Source of the DNA: Echinicola strongylocentroti
GTDB lineage: Bacteria > Bacteroidota > Bacteroidia > Cytophagales > Cyclobacteriaceae
DNA: 64,000 bases
Assembly (NCBI RefSeq): GCF_003260975.1
Contig: NZ_CP030041.1
Coordinates: 6,079,501 to 6,143,500 of the forward strand
Direction: 5' to 3'
Shown: positions 19,185 through 27,434 of the stretch, piece by piece
How the letters are laid out: each line of letters opens with the position of its first letter
Position numbering within the stretch: the first letter of the stretch is position 1
Notes under the pieces: generated by a model
What the model was told of the DNA's origin: nothing
What the model saw: only the letters and a program-made list of their open reading frames with translations
The model's database searches: none
Translations under genes and position numbers: made by a program

Positions 19185-20321
19185 TTGATAATGAAAATAT
19201 ATACTATCCCTATCTCGATGTCCGTCATATGGTATGGCATCTTTTTGTCCCTGTTCAATTTAGACCATCCACCTGGGATCAAGGATTTGTTTACCAGTGA
19301 TTTTTATATCGGAGCGGCATTATCCGGTCGTGATGTCCAAAGTCAAACCAAAGAGCTGATGGTACCACTCAGAAGTAATTTCAATAGCCTCAGTCCTGAG
19401 AATTTATTGAAATGGCAAAGCATCCACCCAGAACCTGAACGATTCAATTTTGATCTTGCTGACCGATACGTGGAAATGGGAGAAGGGCTGGATTGCCATT
19501 TGGTAGGCCATACGCTGGTGTGGCACAAACAAACACCTCAGTGGGTTTTTCAGCATGAAGATGGGACGGTCAGGTCAAAAGAGGAGCTGTCTTCCCTCAT
19601 GGAAAACCATATCCAAGTGGTGATGGGCCGCTATAAAGGAAGGATTGACACATGGGATGTGGTCAATGAGGCATTTACAGATGATGGTCAATTTAGACAA
19701 TCCACCTGGTTCAATGTTTTGGGGGAAGACTTTATCAAATTGGCCTTCCAAACTGCACATGAAACAGATCCGAAGGCGGAATTGTACTATAATGATTATA
19801 ATGTTTGGAAACCAAAGAAGACTGATGGCATCTTGGCTTTTACTTCGAAAATGCGTGATGAGGGAATCAACATTCATGGTATTGGCATGCAATGCCATTT
19901 GGGCTTGGAGTACCCAACCTTGGATCAGCTGAAGGAGACTATCGAGAAAATTGTGGATCATGGATTTAACATTTCCATAACAGAACTTGATATCGACGTA
20001 TTGCCCAACCCCAGTGGTCGCCAAGGTGCTGATATAGATGCCAACTTTCCCTATGAAGCCCAATATGACCCCTATAAAAATGGTTTACCCAATGAGTTGA
20101 AAGAAAAGTTGGCCAATAGGTACCGGGATATTTTCAGGTTGTTCTTGAAATATAGAGACCATATAGACAGGGTGACCTTTTGGGGCGTAAGGGACCAGGA
20201 CAGTTGGCTGAACAATTGGCCAATTCCAGGCAGGACGGCTTATCCGTTGCTTTTTGATGAAGACTACGGGTTGAAAAATTACCTTTTAGATATATTGGTA
20301 GACCTGAAGGAAAACCCCTAA
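19185..20321 (+). CDS. GH10 endo-1,4-beta-xylanase
   Basis: A 378-residue GH10. Residues 1-25 are a hydrophobic leader (MSVIWYGIFLSLF) that could be a signal peptide or anchor; its cleavage site is weak. The catalytic acid/base is E162 in WDVVNE, the nucleophile E267 in TELDI. HTLVWHKQTPQWVF, IGMQCHLG and WGVRDQDSW complete the family pattern, and length equals a lone barrel. It resembles the GH10 at 695, suggesting paralogy within the locus. A GH43 gene follows after 189 bp. It probably cuts the xylan backbone or longer xylo-oligosaccharides. Confidence 0.95.
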   Translation: MIMKIYTIPISMSVIWYGIFLSLFNLDHPPGIKDLFTSDFYIGAALSGRDVQSQTKELMVPLRSNFNSLSPENLLKWQSIHPEPERFNFDLADRYVEMGEGLDCHLVGHTLVWHKQTPQWVFQHEDGTVRSKEELSSLMENHIQVVMGRYKGRIDTWDVVNEAFTDDGQFRQSTWFNVLGEDFIKLAFQTAHETDPKAELYYNDYNVWKPKKTDGILAFTSKMRDEGINIHGIGMQCHLGLEYPTLDQLKETIEKIVDHGFNISITELDIDVLPNPSGRQGADIDANFPYEAQYDPYKNGLPNELKEKLANRYRDIFRLFLKYRDHIDRVTFWGVRDQDSWLNNWPIPGRTAYPLLFDEDYGLKNYLLDILVDLKENP

Positions 20322-20510
20322 AAAAGTGCCAATCCAACAGGTTTTTCAATCCCATTGCTCTTTTCAGGAGAACAAAAAAATCAGTTTGATTAAGCAGGGA
20401 ACTTATGCTGGACAATTGGTCCGCAATAGATCCATTGAAATAATTTCCGCAAGCGCAATTTTAATAATAAGTGATTTAAGAGTGGAATTTAAAATTTATT
20501 ATAATATATC

Positions 20511-21656
20511 ATGATAAAATCAAATTATTGTTTCATTCCCAGTAAGCCTTTTATACTTAAAATTCTATTTAAACAGGTTCCATACATTGGCGTGATAGCT
20601 GCCACGGTGATGGCTTGCAATAACAAACCTGTCAAACAGGGTACACAGAATAAAGTGGATTCTACGGAGGTGACCTACCTTAATGAACCGCTGATACATT
20701 CGTCTTATACTGCGGATCCATCCGCTCACGTATTTGAAGGTAAACTATTCATCTATCCTTCTCACGATGTCGCTTCAGAAGTAGAAGAAGACGATACTGG
20801 CGGGCATTTTAACATGCAAGATTACCATGTTTATTCTATGGAAAGTCCCTCAGCAGCGGTAGTGGATCATGGTAAGGTGCTGGATGTGAAGGAGGTAAAA
20901 TGGGCCAAAAGGCAAATGTGGGCTCCGGATGCAGCCGAAAAGGACGGGAAGTATTTCCTGTATTTTCCCGCTAAGGATACGGCCGATATTTTTAGAATTG
21001 GTGTTGCTGTCTCCACCAGCCCTAGTGGCCCTTTTGAGCCTATGGACAAGCCTATATCAGGTAGCTTTAGTATTGATCCTGCCGTATTTATGGATGACCA
21101 AGGGGAGCATTATATGTATTGGGGAGGAATTTGGGGAGGTCAGCTCCAAAAATGGAGAACAGGGAAATATCTCTCCACCAGTGACAGCCCCTATGCAGAT
21201 GAACCTGAAGATCATCAGCCAGCGATTGCTCCTAAGGTGGCTAGACTGGCCAATAACATGGTGGAGTTTTCTGAAGAACCACGAGATGTGATTATTTTGG
21301 ACAAAAGCGGAGAACCTATTGTGGCGGGAGACCATGATCGGAGGTTTTTTGAAGCAGCATGGGTGCACAAGCATGCTGGAACCTATTATTTTTCCTATTC
21401 TACAGGAGATACGCATAATATCGTTTATGCAACAGGAAGCAGTCCTTATGGTCCATTTACCTATCAAGGAGTATTATTGGAGCCCGTCCAGGGATGGACC
21501 AATCACCATTCCATAGTGAAAGTAGAAGGTCAGTGGTACCTGTTCTATCATGACACCCAATTGTCTGGAAAGACCCATTTGAGGAATATCAAAATGACAC
21601 CGTTGGAGCATCAGGATGATGGAAGTATTGCGACAATAGACCCTATGGGTGGATAA
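20511..21656 (+). CDS. GH43 lipoprotein, xylosidase-like (subfamily 1 type)
   Basis: A 381-residue GH43 with an unusually long leader (1-36) ending VMACNN, which fits a lipoprotein Cys at about 36 and would place the enzyme on an outer-membrane face. The propeller has YTADPSAHV (base Asp), SIDPAVFMDDQGEHYMYWGG (modulator Asp), FEAAWVHKHAGTYYFSYS (acid Glu) and WTNHHSI. There is no C-terminal CBM. Sequences of this short type act on xylobiose or short xylo-oligosaccharides. It ends the xylan gene cluster and is followed by a good terminator at 21769. Confidence 0.9.
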   Translation: MIKSNYCFIPSKPFILKILFKQVPYIGVIAATVMACNNKPVKQGTQNKVDSTEVTYLNEPLIHSSYTADPSAHVFEGKLFIYPSHDVASEVEEDDTGGHFNMQDYHVYSMESPSAAVVDHGKVLDVKEVKWAKRQMWAPDAAEKDGKYFLYFPAKDTADIFRIGVAVSTSPSGPFEPMDKPISGSFSIDPAVFMDDQGEHYMYWGGIWGGQLQKWRTGKYLSTSDSPYADEPEDHQPAIAPKVARLANNMVEFSEEPRDVIILDKSGEPIVAGDHDRRFFEAAWVHKHAGTYYFSYSTGDTHNIVYATGSSPYGPFTYQGVLLEPVQGWTNHHSIVKVEGQWYLFYHDTQLSGKTHLRNIKMTPLEHQDDGSIATIDPMGG

Positions 21657-21768
21657 CGTTTGTCATGGATGATTTACCGAGGTAGGGTAAGTGTGTCGAA
21701 CAAAATTAATATGGAGCGCACCCGCTAAAGTGCTACGTTCATATTAGGGGTTTATTAATCACGAAAGC

Positions 21769-21797
21769 CAGGAGGGAGTCCTTCCTGGTTTTTTTAC
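21769..21797 (+). terminator. Rho-independent terminator after the xylan cluster
   Basis: The stem CCAGGAGG/CCTTCCTGG is followed by a run of seven T. It lies 112 bp after the GH43 stop codon, on the same strand. Confidence 0.75.
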
Positions 21798-21830
21798 TTG
21801 GTCGTCGAAAAAGTTTTCAAATGAGTTGGA

Positions 21831-22025
21831 GTGGCAGATTATATCCTTCCCGGCCAGTGGGACCAGCTATGGAATCGGTATCATGGACAAGGAGACAGCA
21901 CCGGCAATATCGGCCGGATGGCGACTGACATGCCGGGATTGGAGGGGGACGAGCGCATACAGGCCATCGTGAACAGCTATGACCAGCTTCACCACATCGT
22001 GCAGGCGCATGGCCTGACCTCGTAA
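21831..22025 (+). CDS. short GC-rich frame, unknown, foreign-looking
   Basis: A GTG-started frame of 64 residues (MADYILPGQWDQLWNRYHGQ...) between a terminator and an R2 repeat. It is visibly richer in GC than its surroundings, and its composition is that of a real soluble protein segment (W, D, H-rich, no low complexity). I recognise no family. It could be the tail of a gene from a mobile element whose front part has been lost. There is no clear ribosome-binding site, so it may not be expressed. Confidence 0.35.
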   Translation: MADYILPGQWDQLWNRYHGQGDSTGNIGRMATDMPGLEGDERIQAIVNSYDQLHHIVQAHGLTS

Positions 22026-22028
22026 ATA

Positions 22029-22250
22029 GTAAAGCGCTAGGAAAGTAATGGAGCTAAAACAATGAGATTATTTTTGATGTTTATCATGGGCGTTGCCCAT
22101 GGGTGTTACGCCCTTTCAAGGCTTTTTTTGCTACTTGTCTATTCCAATATAAACGAAAAATCAGCGCAAATCATAATCATCTGCGTCATCAGCGTTCCAT
22201 CAGTCCCCCAGCTCTTCTGCTTGATCTCGAATAGGTCCCATTTTCTTTGG
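22029..22250 (+). repeat. R2 intergenic repeat, copy 1
   Basis: Starts TAAAGCGCTAGGAAAG, contains a CATGGGCGTTGCCCATG hairpin, then the core AAATCAGCGCAAATCATAAT / CATCTGCGTCATCAGCG and a tail CTTCTGCTTGATC. Copy 2 at 28870-29095 has the same blocks in the same order. No protein is encoded. Confidence 0.75.
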
Positions 22251-22341
22251 AATTGCATGAGGTTTTTTGCTATATAAAAAACAAAAAACCCTTCAAATCA
22301 TACGATCTGAAGGGTTTTGGTGGTAATTGTATCCACTTTTG

Positions 22342-22416
22342 TCGGGGTGGCAGGATTCGAACCTGCGACCTCCTCGTCCCAAACGAGGCGCGATGACCGG
22401 GCTACGCTACACCCCG
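22342..22416 (-). tRNA. tRNA-Pro (anticodon TGG)
   Basis: Read on the minus strand it has acceptor CGGGGTG/CACCCCG, a D-arm AGCGTAGCCCGGTCATCGC, anticodon arm with TTTGGGA loop (anticodon TGG), and T-arm GCAGGTTCGAATCCTGC. CCA is not encoded. Confidence 0.95.
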
Positions 22417-22452
22417 AGATATTAAAAAAAGGATCCTATTCAGAATCCTTTG

Positions 22453-22541
22453 TAGAGAGTGGGGGATTCGAACCCCCGGTACGGTTTGACCCGTACGACA
22501 GTTTAGCAAACTGCTGGTTTAAGCCACTCACCCAACTCTCT
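22453..22541 (-). tRNA. tRNA-Ser (anticodon GCT)
   Basis: On the minus strand: acceptor AGAGAGT/ACTCTCT, anticodon loop TTGCTAA (anticodon GCT), a long variable arm GTACGG/CCGTAC typical of Ser, and T-arm with GGTTCGAAT. It lies 36 bp from tRNA-Pro, so the two probably form one transcript read leftwards. Confidence 0.92.
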
Positions 22542-22737
22542 AAATTGCCCTTAAAACATGTGCTGTTTTCCCTAAAGGCGTTGCAAATATAAAGGATAAT
22601 TTCTCACTAAAGCAAACCCCATAATCCAAAATAATGGGATATTTTGAATGTTTTTATACCTTGAAGACTTAAGTTTCTGTCATTCAATAAGAAAAAATTA
22701 TAATCTTTTTTATGAAAAAAATGCATATCGATTTTTT

Positions 22738-22912
22738 TTAACCCAGATTATGCATTAGGAATCGTAGTGAGAGCTGAAATTGCAAGAAAATCAGTTAGTT
22801 TGGAGGCATTAGCGTAGCACCGCTACGGTTATGCCGAAAACTAAAGTGAAACGGCTGATTTTGAAGCAGTTTAAGGTCGCAACAGATAGGCTAATGCATA
22901 TTCCGGGTTTAA
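22738..22912. repeat. R1 fold-back element, copy 1 (175 bp, short form)
   Basis: Terminal inverted repeats TTAACCCAGATTATGCATTA and CTAATGCATATTCCGGGTTTAA bound the element. Inside, GAGCTGAAATTGCAAG...AATCAGTTAG pairs with CTGATTTTGAAGCAGTTTAA, and GGCATTAGCGTAGC pairs with GCTACGGTTATGCC (12 of 14), so the whole unit can fold into one long hairpin. No transposase. It lacks the 18-base insert seen in copies 2 and 3. Confidence 0.9.
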
Positions 22913-23047
22913 TGGAAGTAGAGAAGGTTCTTTTTTTACTATGGATGTTTTTTCCTTTTTCGCAGAAAGGAGAATGGTCGGATTTTACAAAAATCCCTAG
23001 CCTCCAGAGAGAGGAAGGTTTTGTCTGTAGCCCACATCCTTTACAAC

Positions 23048-23737
23048 TTATGGTTTAATCATTGACATGAATTTACTTACGCCTGAACTGGCAATATCTT
23101 CAATGGTAATTAAATTGTGGACATGGCCTATATCTGGGATTTTGACGTCTATGATATACTTTGGAATGTCTTTGGAGGTGTATTGAATCAGGCCGGCAGC
23201 AGGGTATACTAGCATGGATGTACCTATTACCGCAAAAATATCAGCTTCCTGAGCTGCTCTTGTGGCGGTATCCATCATCGGCACCATCTCTCCAAACCAA
23301 ACGATAAAGGGTCTTAATTGGCTCCCTTTTTCACATTTATCGCCTATCTTTATTTCCCAGTGGTCAACATCATAGATCAATGAAGGGTCAAAGGTACTTT
23401 GGGATTTGAACAGTTCACCATGCAGGTGGATGACATTGGATGATCCGGCACGTTCGTGCAAGTTGTCCACATTTTGGGTGACGATGGTGACATCAAAATC
23501 TTTTTCGAGCTTTGCTAATCCATAATGGGCTCCATTTGGCTTTACTTCCATGGCTTGTTTTCTTCGCTGGTTATAAAAATCAAGTACCAGTTCTTTGTTC
23601 TTTTGCCAACCTTCCTGAGTAGCGACTTCCATCACATCATGTCCCTCCCAAAGCCCGTTACTGTCCCTAAAGGTCTTGATACCGCTTTCTGCGGATATAC
23701 CAGCTCCTGTCAATACTACCAATTTCTTTTTTGCCAT
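23048..23737 (-). CDS. SIR2-family NAD-dependent protein deacylase
   Basis: A Rossmann-type sirtuin of about 229 residues. I take the start at MAKKKL (23737), since it places the family's KLVVLTGAGISAESGI motif at the usual distance; an in-frame ATG 33 bp upstream (23770) is possible. FRDSNGLW, TQNVDNLHERAGSSNVIHLHGE (catalytic His) and GTSMLVYPAAGL are present. The zinc site is atypical: only one Cys (in GDKCEKGSQ) remains where most sirtuins have four. It may remove acyl groups such as succinyl or acetyl from lysines in an NAD-dependent reaction. It stands alone between two R1 elements, with no operon partners. Confidence 0.9.
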   Translation of the reverse strand: MAKKKLVVLTGAGISAESGIKTFRDSNGLWEGHDVMEVATQEGWQKNKELVLDFYNQRRKQAMEVKPNGAHYGLAKLEKDFDVTIVTQNVDNLHERAGSSNVIHLHGELFKSQSTFDPSLIYDVDHWEIKIGDKCEKGSQLRPFIVWFGEMVPMMDTATRAAQEADIFAVIGTSMLVYPAAGLIQYTSKDIPKYIIDVKIPDIGHVHNLITIEDIASSGVSKFMSMIKP

Positions 23738-23872
23738 AAATAATACGTCTTCCGTGGTTCTTTTATTCATCCATTAGAATAGCTACTCTATTCAGCTTAT
23801 TCATTAGGTTATTGGGCTTCCTTAAGAAATGGACTATCTGCCATCAAAAACTGAGGCTTTTACCCGATTTAT

Positions 23873-23896
23873 GGCTAATACATATTTCGGGTTTAA
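23873..23896. repeat. R1 right-end remnant abutting copy 2
   Basis: GGCTAATACATATTTCGGGTTTAA is an R1 right end whose final TTTAA is shared with the first bases of the complete copy that follows. The rest of that older element is missing. Confidence 0.7.
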
Positions 23897-24085
23897 CCCG
23901 GATTATGCGTTAGGAATCGTAGTGAGAGCTGAAATTGCAAGAAAATCAGTTAGTTTGGAGGCATTAGCGTAGCACCGCTACGGTTATGCCGAAAACCAAA
24001 GTGAAACGGCTGATTTTGAAGCAGTTTAAGGTCGCAACACCTGTGCGCCGTGGCGTAGATAGGCTAATGCATATTCCGGGTTTAA
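23893..24085. repeat. R1 fold-back element, copy 2 (193 bp, long form)
   Basis: Same terminal inverted repeats and internal hairpin as copy 1, but with an extra 18 bases (CCTGTGCGCCGTGGCGTA) before GATAGGCTAATGC near the right end. Confidence 0.9.
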
Positions 24086-24260
24086 CATCCTCATGGCTTT
24101 TTAAGTTACTTATTTTGGTGATAAAGCACCAAAAAATAACACGGCAAACTTGCATAAAACAAGCTGTTGACCCTCGGCCAATGTTAAGATCCAACTCAGG
24201 TGGTTTTTGGTACAGAAATGAAAGGGGGGCGAAATAATATGGACTTAACCCGGGTTAAAA

Positions 24261-24297
24261 CAAAAAAGCCGGATCGAGACTGATCCGGCTTTTTTTA
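24261..24297 (-). terminator. terminator of topA
   Basis: AGCCGGATC (24267-24275) pairs with GATCCGGCT (24282-24290). It is flanked by A6 on the left and T7 on the right, so it can work on either strand; on the minus strand it directly follows the topA stop codon. A TTAACCCGGGTTAA palindrome, resembling two R1 ends joined, sits just beyond at 24245-24258. Confidence 0.85.
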
Positions 24298-26616
24298 CTT
24301 TTTCTTTTTAGCGTACCTGCCTTTTTTCTTTTCAGGCTGGTTTTCTATGATTTCAATAGTTTCTTCATAGCTGAGATCTTCCGCTACCTTATCCTTGGGG
24401 ATCTTAAAATTATTCTTGGCAAATTTGATATATGGTCCCCACCGTCCATTGAGGATTTGAATCTCTGGGTTTTCCTCAAATGTCTTGATGTGCTTCTTGG
24501 CATCGGCTTCCCGCTTGTCCTTGATGAGCAGGATAGCCTCTTCTTCGGTGATACTTAGCGGATCATATTCTTTGCCTAAAGATACAAATTTACCGTCATG
24601 GCGTACATAAGGCCCAAAACGACCAATGGCCGCTACAATCTTTTTGTCTTCAAACATCCCAACGTCCCTAGGCAATTTGAACAGTTCCAAGGCATCTTCT
24701 AGGGTGATATTTTCAATGAATTGCCCTTTCCTGAGACTTGCAAATTGCTTTTCCTCATCATCTTGTTCGCCAATCTGCACAAGAGGACCAAATTTACCCA
24801 ATCTGGCAATGATCGGCTTGCCGGTTTTGGGGTCCTTTCCGAGTTCCCTGGATGAACTTACATTGGCGCGTTCTACGGTTTCGGCTTCTTCGACCGTGTT
24901 ATGGAATTTGCTATAGAAGTTTTCGATCATATTGTCCCATTGCTGGGCACCATGCGCTATATCATCAAATTCCTTCTCTACCTTGGCTGTAAATTTATAG
25001 TCAATTACATTAGGAAAATGCTCCACTAAGAAGTCGTTGACTACCATGGCGATATTGGTAGGGAATAGCTTGTTTTTATCGGAGCCGTAGTTTTCAGTTT
25101 TTTCGGCTTTGCTAAATTCTCCGTCCTTGATCACCATCTCCGTGTAGTTCCTGGGTTTGCCATCTCTTGATTCCTTGATGACGTAATTCCGCTTTTGGAT
25201 AGTGGATATGGTCGGGGCATAAGTAGAAGGACGGCCGATGCCCATTTCCTCAAGTTTCTTTACCAAGGACGCTTCTGTGTAGCGTGCCGGAGGTCTTGTA
25301 AAGCTCTGGCGGGATTTCATCTCGATAAGATCAAGGTCTTGACCGATGGTCAATGGCGGCAAAAGTCCTCTGTTTCCATTGGTTTCTTCCTCTTCTTCAT
25401 CATCGGTACTTTCAAGATATACCTTTAAGAACCCTTCAAATTTAATCACCTCACCACTGGCACTGAGGGTAAGGTCAGAATTACTGATGCCGATAGTTAC
25501 CAAGGTTTTTTCCAACTGCGCATCAGCCATCTGTGAAGCGATAGCCCGTTTCCAGATCAGTTCATAGAGGCGCTGCTCATTTCTCTCTCCAGAGGTTTCT
25601 TCGTTGGCAAAATTGGTCGGCCGGATAGCTTCGTGAGCTTCTTGGGCACCTTCTGACTTTGAAGTGTATTTTCGCGATTTATGATATTCCGGTCCAAAAG
25701 CAGACATGATCTGGTTTTGGGCACTTTCCATAGCATCTTGGGACAAGTTCACACTGTCCGTTCTCATGTACGTGATCTTACCCGCCTCATACAGTCGCTG
25801 GGCCAAGGTCATGGTCTGGGCTACAGAAAAACCCAGCTTCCTACTCGCTTCCTGCTGAAGGGTGGAAGTCGTAAAGGGTGCCGCTGGAGTCTTTTTGGTA
25901 GGTTTTTTCTCTAAGTTTTTAATGGAAAATTCTGCACTGAGGCAAGCTTTCAGAAATTCTTCTGCTTCCTCTTGGGTTTCGAATTTTCTGGGCAATTCGG
26001 CATTGAGCACCTTGCCATTGACATCAAAAATAGCCGTCACCTTATAGGATGACTTAGATTCAAACTTATCAATTTCACGCTCCCGCTCCACGATAAACCT
26101 CACGGCTACCGATTGGACCCTGCCTGCCGAGAGGCCCGCTTTTACCTTCTTCCAAAGGACGGGCGAAAGCTCAAATCCTACTAACCTGTCCAGTATTCTC
26201 CTGGCCTGTTGCGCATTGACGAGATCAATATCTATGCTCCTCGGGTTTTCGATTGCTTTGATGATGGCATTTTTAGTGATTTCCCGAAAGACAATTCGTT
26301 TGGTCTTCTCATTGTCCAGTTTTAACACCTCCTTTAAGTGCCATGAAATAGCCTCTCCTTCACGGTCATCATCACTTGCCAAGTAGATGGTTTCGGATTC
26401 CTTCACCATTTTCTTGAGTTGCTTGATGACTTCTTTTTTATCGGAAGTTACTTCATAGGTTGGTTTAAAGTGGTTTTTTATATCAATAGCCTTGTCTCCT
26501 TTTGGAAGGTCACGCACATGTCCGTAGCTGGATGTTACTTTATAATCTTTTCCTAGGTAGCCTTCGATGGTTTTGGCCTTGGCCGGAGATTCGACAATGA
26601 CTAGATTTTTTGGCAT
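24295..26616 (-). CDS. topA: DNA topoisomerase I (type IA)
   Basis: A 773-residue type IA topoisomerase that relaxes negative supercoils. The Toprim domain begins NLVIVESPAKAKTI with the acidic triad DDDREGEA at about 82-89; the active-site tyrosine is Y283 in ITYMRTDS; GRPSTYAPTI lies in domain 2. In place of zinc fingers the C-terminus has three Topo_C repeats, each with a (R/K)(F/W)GP motif: GKFGPLVQ, GRFGPYVR and GRWGPYIK, and it ends in a Lys-rich tail. This is the usual Bacteroidota form. It is monocistronic with its own terminator. Confidence 0.98.
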   Translation of the reverse strand: MPKNLVIVESPAKAKTIEGYLGKDYKVTSSYGHVRDLPKGDKAIDIKNHFKPTYEVTSDKKEVIKQLKKMVKESETIYLASDDDREGEAISWHLKEVLKLDNEKTKRIVFREITKNAIIKAIENPRSIDIDLVNAQQARRILDRLVGFELSPVLWKKVKAGLSAGRVQSVAVRFIVEREREIDKFESKSSYKVTAIFDVNGKVLNAELPRKFETQEEAEEFLKACLSAEFSIKNLEKKPTKKTPAAPFTTSTLQQEASRKLGFSVAQTMTLAQRLYEAGKITYMRTDSVNLSQDAMESAQNQIMSAFGPEYHKSRKYTSKSEGAQEAHEAIRPTNFANEETSGERNEQRLYELIWKRAIASQMADAQLEKTLVTIGISNSDLTLSASGEVIKFEGFLKVYLESTDDEEEEETNGNRGLLPPLTIGQDLDLIEMKSRQSFTRPPARYTEASLVKKLEEMGIGRPSTYAPTISTIQKRNYVIKESRDGKPRNYTEMVIKDGEFSKAEKTENYGSDKNKLFPTNIAMVVNDFLVEHFPNVIDYKFTAKVEKEFDDIAHGAQQWDNMIENFYSKFHNTVEEAETVERANVSSSRELGKDPKTGKPIIARLGKFGPLVQIGEQDDEEKQFASLRKGQFIENITLEDALELFKLPRDVGMFEDKKIVAAIGRFGPYVRHDGKFVSLGKEYDPLSITEEEAILLIKDKREADAKKHIKTFEENPEIQILNGRWGPYIKFAKNNFKIPKDKVAEDLSYEETIEIIENQPEKKKGRYAKKKK

Positions 26617-26778
26617 AATGGTTTTACTTTACTTGAAGTGCCGGGTGCTATACCTCAACAAAATTCAAAAATAGAAGCGATTATATTCTCCTCCAAATAA
26701 TAATCCATCTCATATTGCTTTTGGCACGGTTATTTTATAGTAATTTTATAATAATTTTTAAATCTAACCTTTACCCAA

Positions 26779-27258
26779 ATGACTAAAACACTAACGTTAT
26801 TAAGACATGGAGAAGCGGAGTATGGCAATGGTCAGTTAGATGATAGAGGGCGCAAATTAACTACTTCCGGTAAATTAAAGCTCGAAAGGCTCACAAAAGT
26901 TTTGGCGGAACGTAAAACGGTCTGTGATACTGTATTTTACAGTCCTGCTGTCAGAACCCGTGAAACCACCGAAATAATCCTAAAGGGACTTAAGTCCAAT
27001 GAATCTAGTATATATGATGCGTTATACCTTGCTGATAGCACCACTATCATTGACCTACTGGGAAGTACCTCTCCTGAAAAAAACAGTATATTGGTAGTCG
27101 GCCATAATCCAGGCATAAGTGCTCTTCTTTCATTTCTTACCAGCGAATATCACGTGAGTTTGCTTCCCGGGATGATGGCTGTTTTGGAATTTCAAGTGGA
27201 TGCATGGGAGATTGCTCTCAATAGAGGAATGGGGAGCCTTGTGGAAATACTTCAATAA
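26779..27258 (+). CDS. SixA-like phosphohistidine phosphatase
   Basis: A 159-residue histidine-phosphatase superfamily protein. LLRHGEAEYG holds the phospho-accepting His of the RHG motif, SPAVRTRETTEI the second Arg, and VVGHNPGIS the second catalytic His. Size and layout match SixA, which removes phosphate from the His of phosphorelay proteins; other small acid phosphatases share the fold, so the substrate is inferred. It diverges from topA with a 162-bp gap holding both promoters. Confidence 0.85.
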   Translation: MTKTLTLLRHGEAEYGNGQLDDRGRKLTTSGKLKLERLTKVLAERKTVCDTVFYSPAVRTRETTEIILKGLKSNESSIYDALYLADSTTIIDLLGSTSPEKNSILVVGHNPGISALLSFLTSEYHVSLLPGMMAVLEFQVDAWEIALNRGMGSLVEILQ

Positions 27259-27434
27259 GCTTATTCCCTCCAAACAAACCAGTTTTTGGTCGATTATACT
27301 ATTTTATAAAATTATCATAAATATTGTTTTATCAGTTGGCTGAAAACCAAATTTAAAGTAAATTATAACTATGATCAGCTTTCGTGAATGCCATTTTTGC
27401 TGCAAGTTTTGGAAGCTAGAAATAAAAAATAAAG

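Noticed and set aside
22062..22277. 71-codon frame with a hydrophobic start
   Set aside because: It lies wholly within R2 copy 1; the related copy at 28826 does not keep the frame.
22831..23058. Frame starting MPKTKVKRLILKQFKVAT, repeated at 23986
   Set aside because: It is the R1 fold-back repeat read by chance in one frame; its continuation differs after each copy and it is not a protein family.
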